IMG/VR virus record: IMGVR_UViG_3300025806_000133
Span: 1-30,047 of that record
DNA: 30,047 bases
Strand: one strand, 5' to 3'
From: a virus
Shown one piece after another: positions 23,649 to 30,047 of this stretch. Position 1 is the stretch's first letter, and each line of letters starts with the position of its first letter. Made by a program: the position numbers and the translations under genes. The notes below the pieces were generated by a model that saw only the letters and a program-made list of their open reading frames with translations, did not search any database and was not told the DNA's origin.

Positions 23649-24308
23649 TTAATATTCTGTTAATAATCTTAAAATATCATTTAAAGATTCATGTCTATGA
23701 TTATCTTTTAATACAACATCGTAAACCCATTTTGAACCTTTTAATTTAGGAACTTCATGTATTGCTGAATCATTCCTAAATTTTAAATCAATTTGTTGTG
23801 GGTCACCACATAATATCATAGTAGAGCCTTTACCGACACGACCCAACACCATAAGAAGTTGTTGTTTAGTTAGATTTTGAAACTCATCTACTATAACTAT
23901 GGAGTTATCAAATGTTCTTCCTCTAAAGTGTGTTAATGATACTAATTCTATTTGCTCATCTACCATCATTTTATCTAAAATAGCTGGTTTGTTATAAACT
24001 TTTCTCATATTAGATTTGATTGGTACTAACCAAGGCTCCATCTTTTCATCTAATGAGCCAGGTAGAAACCCATTGTCCTCATTTGATACAGTTGGTCTTG
24101 TTATAACTATTTTATTAACTTGTCTTTTAAAAAACATATCCAATCCAACTTGACATGCTAATAAAGTTTTACCACTACCCGCCTGGCCTATGATAAAATT
24201 AAACGGATGATTGAGTATTTCTCCTTTTGATGTTTTTTGTTCATCTGATAGTGAAATTGTAAATTTAATGTTTCCTTTAGGTGGTTTTCTTTCTACGTTC
24301 TCTGGCAT
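23649..24308 (-). CDS. phoH: PhoH-like ATPase
   Basis: The 219-residue protein has Walker A GQAGSGKT (41-48), ITRPTV and a LPG loop after it, Walker B IVIVDEFQN (137-145) and a GDPQQID sensor-like motif (168-174). These are the standard PhoH features. PhoH proteins are ATPases of uncertain role, linked with phosphate starvation or RNA metabolism in bacteria, and are frequent in marine T4-like phages. Its placement between capsid and fibre genes, with its own TATTTAT motif and AGGA site, suggests late expression. It lacks the extra N-terminal domains of longer PhoH2 proteins. Confidence 0.92.
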   Translation of the reverse strand: MPENVERKPPKGNIKFTISLSDEQKTSKGEILNHPFNFIIGQAGSGKTLLACQVGLDMFFKRQVNKIVITRPTVSNEDNGFLPGSLDEKMEPWLVPIKSNMRKVYNKPAILDKMMVDEQIELVSLTHFRGRTFDNSIVIVDEFQNLTKQQLLMVLGRVGKGSTMILCGDPQQIDLKFRNDSAIHEVPKLKGSKWVYDVVLKDNHRHESLNDILRLLTEY

Positions 24309-24336
24309 ATGTAATCCTATATTAAATAACCTTTAG

Positions 24337-24345
24337 TATAAATAT
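24337..24345 (-). promoter_or_regulatory. Late-promoter-like motif (ATATTTATA)
   Basis: It lies about 30 bases before the PhoH gene and after the capsid terminator. Confidence 0.45.
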
Positions 24346-24377
24346 CAAGTCATTTTTTATTACAACATTTAAGGCAT

Positions 24378-24404
24378 AAAAAAAGGGGAACATTTCTGTT
24401 CCCC
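24378..24404 (-). terminator. Strong terminator after the capsid gene
   Basis: GGGGAACA, GAAA loop, TGTTCCCC, then TTTTTTT on the minus strand. The eight-pair stem is perfect. The hairpin loop and first pairs equal those of the tube-gene terminator at 10845-10870. Confidence 0.9.
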
Positions 24405-24439
24405 TCTTTAAATTAAGTATAAATTCTATAATCTAATGA

Positions 24440-26074
24440 TTACTGAATTTTGTGTAATCCATCTACATAAACCTTACCGTAGAATTCCCCTCTCAACATT
24501 TTCTTCGCGTAACGTGTCATAACGCCCTTACGAGGAGTGAAGTTTTTAGGGTCATATACCAATGGAGTCATAATCAATGGAATGTATGGACTGTAAACAG
24601 CACCAGTTTCAAGGAATTGTGTTCCTCTATATCCCATTAGGATTACGTTCTCTTTCATATAAGGATTCTTATATACTTGGAATCTACTGTTCAATGAACC
24701 AATTTTAGTTACACCGAATGCAAATTGAGCATCACCGTTATCTGCTGTTGAAGCATATCCTGGGATAGATTCAATAATTGTTGCAACATCAGGAGATACT
24801 ACCATAAAGTTAGCTCCACCTCTTAATGTTTTTTGGTGAATCTTGTTAGATACACCAGCAACTACAGTACCAAGTGTTTGAAACCATGCACCTTGTGTAA
24901 ATGCAGAAGCAGCTGCTCCAGTTGTAGAATAGTCAGCAAATGCGTTTCCATTCCATTCTCTACCTACTTGTGTAGACCAGTAACCAGTACTCTTAGCATC
25001 TTGAATCAACATATCTAAGATTTCAAAATCAATCTCTTGTGAGATATATTCTGACAACATAGAAGTTAATTCAGCTTCAGCATCGATTGAATGATAAGCG
25101 TTCAAATCTTGTGCGAATTCCGGAGTCCATTGTGCTTTCAACTTACGTGTCTTAGCAACAATTGGTAAACTCTTCATTTCAACATTCAATTCTGGAATAT
25201 CGATATCAACTTCAGGATTAGCAGTTAATGAAGTTCCAGTTGCTTCGAAATCACCTCTTGATGTATCAGTTGGTTGTTTGTGATACTTAACTACAAGTGT
25301 ACTAGCATCTAAAGCACCTTTTGCAACAAATACGATATCTCCGCCATTTGCTACAGTAAACTGTGGATATTGGTCTGTAATTTCAGCACCTTCTACTCTA
25401 AATCCTCTGATTCCTTTATCATCATATCCAGAGATAGATGCTGTTGGTACAGCGATTTTGTAAATAAGTCCACTAACGATATCAGCACCATTAGATGAAG
25501 TAAACTGAGTATCATAATTTACGTCTGCAAGTGATACAGATGAAGTTACGAATTTGTTTGCTCCAGCAGTACCCAATGTTTGAGTTGCAGATGTTGCATC
25601 GTTGATTGAGTATCCAAATCTACCTGCACCGTACAAACCACCTGATGGGTCTGAAGTAGTATCAGTTACACCGAATACAGAATCAGTTTGTGAATCTTTA
25701 CCACTACCTGTTGCAAATCCAGTTTGACCTGTTCCATATTTGAAATCTAGATAAAATACTAGACCCGATGGTAAGTTCATTGGTTGTACAGATACGAAAT
25801 CTTTTGCTACGATTTCAGAAAAGATACGTCTTACTAATGGTAGAGCTACACCAGCCCACTCTTCTGAATTTGCAGAAGTACCAGTAGCAGAAGCTTCTTT
25901 TACTAATTGTCGTGCTTGGTTTTCTAAAAGTGTTGCAACACCAGCTTTTTCAACTTCGTTGTCAATTCCTTCTAAAAGACCAGTTTTTTCCCATTTCCCT
26001 GCCAAAGCTCTTGTAGCTTCAGACAATCTAGCGGTATGAGAAGAACCTTCATTAAGGATGTTTTTTAAATCCAT
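24440..26074 (-). CDS. gp23: Major capsid protein (gp23-like)
   Basis: This 544-residue protein is close in length to T4 gp23 (521). It opens MDLKNILNEGSS, followed by a helical region with TLLENQARQLVKEAS. It has the hallmark EEWAGVALPLVRRIFSEIVAKDFVSVQPM and later LPIVAKTRKLKAQWTPEFAQDLNAYHSIDAEAELTSML and GYRGTQFLETGAVYSPYIPL, all typical of gp23. In T4 the N-terminal 65 residues are removed by the prohead protease. The start AATAGGAGAAAAAAAATG is strong. No TATTTAT motif precedes it, so it is probably read from the promoter before the scaffold gene. Confidence 0.95.
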   Translation of the reverse strand: MDLKNILNEGSSHTARLSEATRALAGKWEKTGLLEGIDNEVEKAGVATLLENQARQLVKEASATGTSANSEEWAGVALPLVRRIFSEIVAKDFVSVQPMNLPSGLVFYLDFKYGTGQTGFATGSGKDSQTDSVFGVTDTTSDPSGGLYGAGRFGYSINDATSATQTLGTAGANKFVTSSVSLADVNYDTQFTSSNGADIVSGLIYKIAVPTASISGYDDKGIRGFRVEGAEITDQYPQFTVANGGDIVFVAKGALDASTLVVKYHKQPTDTSRGDFEATGTSLTANPEVDIDIPELNVEMKSLPIVAKTRKLKAQWTPEFAQDLNAYHSIDAEAELTSMLSEYISQEIDFEILDMLIQDAKSTGYWSTQVGREWNGNAFADYSTTGAAASAFTQGAWFQTLGTVVAGVSNKIHQKTLRGGANFMVVSPDVATIIESIPGYASTADNGDAQFAFGVTKIGSLNSRFQVYKNPYMKENVILMGYRGTQFLETGAVYSPYIPLIMTPLVYDPKNFTPRKGVMTRYAKKMLRGEFYGKVYVDGLHKIQ

Positions 26075-26101
26075 TTTTTTTCTCCTATTAAGTTTATTAA
26101 T

Positions 26102-27052
26102 TTATTTTAAACCAGCAAGTTTTTTCCATCTTGCTGCCATTTCGTTACCTTCAGAAATTATTTTCTTTGGTGCAGAACTTTTTGTTGCTTTAGAAGCATA
26201 ACCTTCTTTAACAACAACTTTTGTTTTCTTAGCTACGTTAAGATTTTCAGCTAATGTTGAAAATACTAACTTAACTTCACGTACTGAAGATGTTCTATCA
26301 AAGTTTTCAAGAACTTTTACTTTTTGTCCTTCATTAAGGTCAAATGTTCTGAATAATTTGTTAGTGTAAAGTAACTTAGCGTTTAAAAGATTTACTTCAT
26401 TAATTGTACCTCTTAGAGATTCAATTGTTCTGTAAGCTTCTTCTAATTCTTCAGTTGAATCTTCTTCTTCGTCCATGTCTTCTTCAGCTTCAGTCATCGC
26501 TTCTTCTTCGTCATGTTCCATTTCTTTCAATGTTCTGATAACTTCATCCAAATCGATTTCTTCTTCTTCTTCAGATACTTCCATATCTTCTTCTTCAGAT
26601 ACTTCCATATCTTCTTCTTCAGAATCCATATCTTCTTCTTCGTCCATTTCAGCTTCCAATTCAGCGATTATAGATTCTAAATCTAAATCATCCTCATCCG
26701 CGTCCATGTCTTCTTCTTCAGATACTTCCATATCTTCTTCTTCAGAATCATCAGAATCTAAGTCCATTTCCATTTCTTCTTCTTCAGAATCCATTTCCAT
26801 TTCGTCTTCTTCGTCCATGTCTTCTTCTTCAGATACTTCTTCTTCTTCGTGATAGCTTTCTTCAGTCTCTTCACCTTCGTAAGTTTCGTCTACCTCTTCA
26901 TCATCAGCTTCTTCAGCTAACTTTGCAGAAATCATAGATTGCAACTTTGGAGTGAATGCCTCTTCTAAAGCCAATTTAGCGTTTGCCATTGCAGTTTCTT
27001 TAACGGCTTTAGCATCAGCAATTGCTTCTGATAACAAGTCTTTTCTTGCCAT
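26102..27052 (-). CDS. gp22: Prohead scaffold protein (gp22-like), very acidic
   Basis: The 316-residue protein lies directly before gp23, as gene 22 does in T4. It has a helical start (residues 1-46, DAKAVKETAMANAKLALEEAF) and an acidic block at about 46-207 made of SEEEDME- and EEDMD-type repeats. A helical C-terminal part follows, with NLLNAKLLYTNKLFR, QKVKVLENFDRTSSVREVKLVFSTLAENL and a final AARWKKLAGLK. The C-terminal part is like other marine T4-type gp22 proteins. It would form the internal core on which the capsid assembles and then be degraded by the prohead protease. AAGGAGA precedes the ATG. Confidence 0.8.
   Translation of the reverse strand: MARKDLLSEAIADAKAVKETAMANAKLALEEAFTPKLQSMISAKLAEEADDEEVDETYEGEETEESYHEEEEVSEEEDMDEEDEMEMDSEEEEMEMDLDSDDSEEEDMEVSEEEDMDADEDDLDLESIIAELEAEMDEEEDMDSEEEDMEVSEEEDMEVSEEEEEIDLDEVIRTLKEMEHDEEEAMTEAEEDMDEEEDSTEELEEAYRTIESLRGTINEVNLLNAKLLYTNKLFRTFDLNEGQKVKVLENFDRTSSVREVKLVFSTLAENLNVAKKTKVVVKEGYASKATKSSAPKKIISEGNEMAARWKKLAGLK
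26432..26917 (-). repeat. Acidic low-complexity repeats in the scaffold gene
   Basis: Imperfect repeats encode blocks such as DMEVSEEEDME and DSEEEEMEMD. At the DNA level the GATATGGAAGTATCTGAAGA type unit recurs several times, including two direct neighbours near 26570-26620. Confidence 0.8.
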
Positions 27053-27157
27053 AATTTTTCTCCTTAAATTTGTTTTGGAAATAAGATTATTAAAATCTTA
27101 ATAGAATTTTATAAAAATAATCGTGACTACCTATTGGAAAGATAGTATTTTGATTTC

Positions 27158-27167
27158 TAATAAATAG
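27158..27167 (-). promoter_or_regulatory. Late-promoter-like motif (CTATTTATTA)
   Basis: It lies about 105 bases before the scaffold ATG. The long leader between them contains a small AAGATT...AATCTT hairpin near 27090-27106. It is the only such motif before the scaffold-capsid pair. Confidence 0.4.
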
Positions 27168-27201
27168 TATACTAAAATTGAAAACGATATAATAGTGTTT
27201 A

Positions 27202-27459
27202 CTAAATTTCAGTCTGTCTACGCATCCATTCAGAGTATTTAGCGTTTTTCATTTTCTCTCTGTTAATCACAGATGGTTTGCGGAATTCTTTTCGGTCTCT
27301 GACTTCTTCCATCTTACCACTATCTTTGATTTTTCTTTTGAAAGCTTTGAGTGCTAACTCTATGTTACCATTCACAACTTTTACTGCTAATGGATTACCA
27401 GGTATTTCCATATCGTCTCTATTTATTCGTTTGTAAGGTTTTTTGTTTTGCTCTTGCAT
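27202..27459 (-). CDS. rpsU: Phage-encoded bS21-like ribosomal protein
   Basis: Residues 22-75 fit bacterial ribosomal protein bS21: NPLAVKVVNGNIELALKAFKR, then KIKDSGKMEEVRDRKEFRKPS and a basic helix with INREKMKNAKYSEWMRR. Key shared points are the V.V....E.AL..FKR start, E.R.R..F.KPS, and the basic tail. At 85 residues it is a little longer than E. coli bS21 (71), with an N-terminal extension. bS21 sits beside the anti-Shine-Dalgarno end of 16S rRNA and affects initiation. Phage copies are known from marine phages. It lies between head genes and has no Shine-Dalgarno sequence of its own. Host or phage origin cannot be judged by eye. Confidence 0.8.
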   Translation of the reverse strand: MQEQNKKPYKRINRDDMEIPGNPLAVKVVNGNIELALKAFKRKIKDSGKMEEVRDRKEFRKPSVINREKMKNAKYSEWMRRQTEI

Positions 27460-27473
27460 ATAATTGTTTTATT

Positions 27474-27509
27474 AAAAAAAATACACCTACCAAACTAATG
27501 ATAGGTGTA
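27474..27509 (-). terminator. Hairpin terminator before the bS21-like gene
   Basis: TACACCTA pairs with TAGGTGTA across a twelve-base interior, followed by eight Ts on the minus strand. It ends the transcript of the 65-residue gene, unless read through. Confidence 0.75.
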
Positions 27510-27518
27510 TATAAATAT
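27510..27518 (-). promoter_or_regulatory. Late-promoter-like motif directly upstream of a terminator
   Basis: ATATTTATA abuts the left arm of the terminator stem (27482-27509). Any transcript started here would meet the terminator at once. Confidence 0.35.
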
Positions 27519-27546
27519 TAAAATAAATTTGATAGATAAGACTTTA

Positions 27547-27744
27547 TTAAAGTTTCTTTTTTAATTCGTTAATGAATGGTATATAGTTGTGCTTACCATA
27601 CTCATCTTTTAAAACTTTAGCTACTGCGTGAGCAAAATCAACATAGGACATACTATCATCAATCTTTAAAATTGATTTATTAATATCCTTCGATAATTTA
27701 TCTGACTCTACAGATTCGTTAAGTATATCTTTAAGTTTTATCAT
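27547..27744 (-). CDS. Small head-module protein with a capsid-targeting-like start (65 aa)
   Basis: It begins MIKLKDILNESVESD, almost the same as an internal segment of the large modular protein (MIKLKDLMNES) and like the start of gp23 (MDLKNILNEGS). In T4, internal head proteins carry a short targeting sequence, cut by the prohead protease after Glu in an (L/I)-x-E motif. The remaining 50 residues are polar and helical. An internal head protein is proposed. It begins two bases after the 167-residue gene, with no ribosome site. Confidence 0.55.
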   Translation of the reverse strand: MIKLKDILNESVESDKLSKDINKSILKIDDSMSYVDFAHAVAKVLKDEYGKHNYIPFINELKKKL

Positions 27745-27745
27745 T

Positions 27746-28249
27746 TTATTTAACAGTTAATGAACTGTATTTTTTATAAAGTTTTACTAATGTATCTCTT
27801 AACTCTCTTGTAAATTTCACTTTGTTAGGATTTAAAGATACGTTGTTATCACCTAATAGTGGTAAGAGTCCTGATTTTTGGATTCTATCACCTACTAACT
27901 TATCATTCACAAATGCAATCTTTGCTTCGTTTACTGATTCATTTAAGTTTTTCTTTAAGAATGCTGTTAAGTCTTTATGAATTTTTTGTGAATCTGATGC
28001 CTTTATTACACCACGTTCTTCTAAAAAATTTAATATCCTATTACTAATAACTACCTCTTTAACAGCTTCAGTAACTACTGATTCGTATGTTCCTTCTGAT
28101 AAATCATCTATGCCTTGCTTCATATCTCCAAATAGGTTTCCAAATTGTTTTTGTTGTTTGGAATCTAATTTTTTAATATTCTTTAGATGTTTCTTTACCA
28201 TAGAAGATAAGTCAACTGAAATGTCTTGTAATATATCTGAGTAATCCAT
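27746..28249 (-). CDS. Head-module protein with NE-type sites (167 aa)
   Basis: The protein is mostly helical and basic toward the end. A central segment at about 99-110 reads KKNLNESVNEAK, giving two candidate Glu cleavage sites (LNE-S and VNE-A) that match those in the neighbouring modular protein. AAAGGAT, lying in the stop region of the upstream gene, precedes the ATG. I do not recognise the two halves. Being between the modular protein and the capsid genes, it may be an internal or scaffold protein processed in the prohead. Confidence 0.5.
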   Translation of the reverse strand: MDYSDILQDISVDLSSMVKKHLKNIKKLDSKQQKQFGNLFGDMKQGIDDLSEGTYESVVTEAVKEVVISNRILNFLEERGVIKASDSQKIHKDLTAFLKKNLNESVNEAKIAFVNDKLVGDRIQKSGLLPLLGDNNVSLNPNKVKFTRELRDTLVKLYKKYSSLTVK

Positions 28250-28254
28250 TGTGG

Positions 28255-30047
28255 TTATCCTTTTATAATATTAGCCAATTTCTTAAATCTTTTTTTAGTT
28301 TCATTAACTGATTCTAAAGTCATTCTATCATCAAATAATTTGGACAGTTTCTTTTTCAAAGGTGTTATTTCCTCAATGTCGCGAATATGGTGCAACTTTG
28401 CTATATCTGAAACTAAAGTCTCTGCTGTCTTTAAATCCTTTCCTTTTAAATAAGGGAATATATCAGATTCTGCATAGTCTGATACGTCTTTTGGGTTCAT
28501 TCGTTTGAGTTCATCTTTCATGTCTGCAATCTGCATATCTGTATTGTCATCTCTCACAGGCTCATCTTCTGCATCTGATGTTCCTCTCTCTGCGTTATCT
28601 CTCGCTTTTGTTGTCTGACCAGAATAGGTTGGGTCGCCATCATCAAATGATTTTGGTTTCGATACCGAACCCCGTTGTGGTTCGTCTTTTGCATCTGCTT
28701 TTGCTTTTGATATCTCTTTTTCAGATGGTGGTTCATGCTTAGATGGGTCAGCGTTTTTTACTGCGTAAGTATTTCCGGTCTTTTTATTTTTAACATAAAC
28801 ATCTTCGTTTGCAGATTCATCTTCTTCAGATTCATTTATATTATTACTACCAACTGATGCTAACATATCTTTAGCTGATACTTTCATCTTCATTAACTTT
28901 GATGATGGTAGTTCACCAAATCCAAATGATTCGTTCATTAAGTCTTTTAATTTTATCATTGTGTTTCCTTCGTTTGTGATTTCTATCATTTTCTTAGCTT
29001 CGGCTTCGATTTCTTTTTTGATGTTGGATGGTACTTTTTTATCTAAGTATTTTACTTTACCTTTGTTATCAATGTGGGCTACGTTTTTGTAATCACCATT
29101 TTCTTCTTCGGCTTTGTTATAAATAGTTAATCCGTTTCCTTTACGAGCCATTCCGATATCGTACTTTGCTTCGTTAACTACTGATTCATCAACTGCTGGT
29201 TTGATTGCCAACATACCAACTTTTGATTTAGGTACTTTTAGTTTTTTGATTGCTAATAGTTTTGCGTTGTAAAGGTCTTTAGCTTCAGATTTTTTGATTT
29301 CTAATTTATTACCTTTATGGTCAATTGCAATCCATCCAGCCATACCTTCGTTTACTGTTGATTCACTCATGCTTATTATTGCTTTTTTCTTTTTAAGCAT
29401 TAATTTAAGAAATAAGTCTACCAATTTACCATTCTTATCATCAGTCATACGATGTGGTCTACCAACAAAATCTTGTCCGATACCATCCATCTTACCTGAA
29501 CGTTGAAATTTAATAGTTCCTGATTTTGATTTAATTGCAAAGTCACCCATACCTAAATGTACGAGTTCTGAATTTGGTAATACACCTTTACTATAGTTTA
29601 CAAAGTTACTATCTACGATTGTTTGGTTTCCAACTCTTTCGTAGTGTCCAACATCCTTACCTTCTTTTAACATATCAGTAAGTTTCATTGATTCTTTAAT
29701 ACCAAGTTTCTTTTTAACTTTTGCTACAGCTGATTTAACTGAATCCATACCAGTCAACGAAACGATTTTCTTATCATTGTGATACACATCCCTACCAACA
29801 ATATAAAACATACCAGGAAGTTTGTCAGTCAATTGAGCAAAGTGAAGATTGAACACATTACTCATCTTTGATTGTGGATAGTTAAATTCTTTTAATGATT
29901 CACTTGCGAACTTTTCAGCATTCTCTTTATCTTCTTTATCAACATTAGTAACTTTGTAAGTTTTCCCATCCACTTCAAATTCGCTATCACCATTTGCGAT
30001 TGCTTTTGCTCTTGCTGCACCAAATTCGTTACCTTCTTCAATTTCAC
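28255..30047 (-). CDS. Modular head-associated polyprotein, 5' end beyond the window
   Basis: The frame stays open to the window edge: 25 further codons precede the GTG at 29973, so the true start lies outside. Numbering from that GTG, short domains are separated by Glu sites: LKE104-G, VNE209-G, VNE268-A, TNE335-G, MNE348-S, INE381-S, VNE558-T. The modules include a GKTYKV domain at the start, a GWIAIDHKGNKLEI domain (211-262), a YDIGMARKGNGLTIY domain (271-330) and a disordered acidic/basic linker (382-480). Each resembles, from memory, modules found in various orders in marine phages. The protein lies just upstream of the scaffold and capsid genes, so internal head proteins cut by a gp21-type protease are the likeliest identity. 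gp21 itself is not in view. Confidence 0.5.
   Translation of the reverse strand, partial: EIEEGNEFGAARAKAIANGDSEFEVDGKTYKVTNVDKEDKENAEKFASESLKEFNYPQSKMSNVFNLHFAQLTDKLPGMFYIVGRDVYHNDKKIVSLTGMDSVKSAVAKVKKKLGIKESMKLTDMLKEGKDVGHYERVGNQTIVDSNFVNYSKGVLPNSELVHLGMGDFAIKSKSGTIKFQRSGKMDGIGQDFVGRPHRMTDDKNGKLVDLFLKLMLKKKKAIISMSESTVNEGMAGWIAIDHKGNKLEIKKSEAKDLYNAKLLAIKKLKVPKSKVGMLAIKPAVDESVVNEAKYDIGMARKGNGLTIYNKAEEENGDYKNVAHIDNKGKVKYLDKKVPSNIKKEIEAEAKKMIEITNEGNTMIKLKDLMNESFGFGELPSSKLMKMKVSAKDMLASVGSNNINESEEDESANEDVYVKNKKTGNTYAVKNADPSKHEPPSEKEISKAKADAKDEPQRGSVSKPKSFDDGDPTYSGQTTKARDNAERGTSDAEDEPVRDDNTDMQIADMKDELKRMNPKDVSDYAESDIFPYLKGKDLKTAETLVSDIAKLHHIRDIEEITPLKKKLSKLFDDRMTLESVNETKKRFKKLANIIKG

Noticed and set aside
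26475-26852. Plus-strand serine-rich frame of 125 codons
   Set aside because: It is the antisense of the GAA/GAT-rich acidic block in the scaffold gene (TTC/TCT reads as Ser). No start signals.
1-30047. tRNA genes, insertion sequences, integrase or attachment sites
   Set aside because: I saw no cloverleaf with a TTCRA arm, no transposase or integrase motif and no terminal inverted repeats by eye. A tRNA scan would be needed to exclude a divergent tRNA.

Overview
The window is part of the virion gene cluster of a low-GC, T4-like contractile-tailed phage, probably marine. Almost every credible gene lies on the minus strand, so transcription runs from high to low coordinates. The hallmark proteins are a gp23-type major capsid protein, an acidic gp22-type scaffold, gp13/gp14/gp15-type neck and tail-completion proteins, a gp18-type sheath, a gp19-type tube, a gp26-type protein, a tape-measure protein and a LysM baseplate protein. 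The host cannot be read directly. Three promoters at the left edge (TTTG, 20 bases, TAnnTTA/TTAG) resemble Bacteroidota promoters, which is a hint only.

Head module, right to left. An incomplete, multi-module protein rich in NE-G/A/S/T sites (28255 to the window edge) is followed by two small proteins with related motifs, an 85-residue bS21-like ribosomal protein, the scaffold and the capsid protein. The capsid gene ends in a strong hairpin terminator. A PhoH-type ATPase follows.

Fibre module (17.1-23.6 kb). Here are a BppU-like protein, a collagen-like fibre, a short fibre-type protein, two fibres with the same N-terminal anchor (one ending in an S74 chaperone), a 141-residue fibre accessory protein, and a more GC-rich cassette with a jelly-roll fibre protein. 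The cassette abuts a stranded C-terminal end of a LamG-type fibre, which looks like a recombination scar.

Neck, tail and baseplate module (1.3-16.8 kb). The order is gp13, gp14, gp15, a coiled-coil protein, sheath, tube, gp26-type protein overlapping a second reading frame at a T7 run (a candidate programmed +1 frameshift), a 56-residue protein, tape measure, a 979-residue baseplate protein carrying fifteen 15-residue repeats, the LysM protein, a hub-like protein and a 196-residue structural protein.

The left edge (1-1.2 kb) holds small non-virion genes, including a SWIM zinc finger, driven by a different, host-like promoter type. A short motif, TATTTAT on the coding strand, precedes at least twelve transcription units in the head, fibre and tail modules and is a candidate late promoter. 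Many virion genes also have strong AGGAG-type ribosome sites, whereas the left-edge genes do not.
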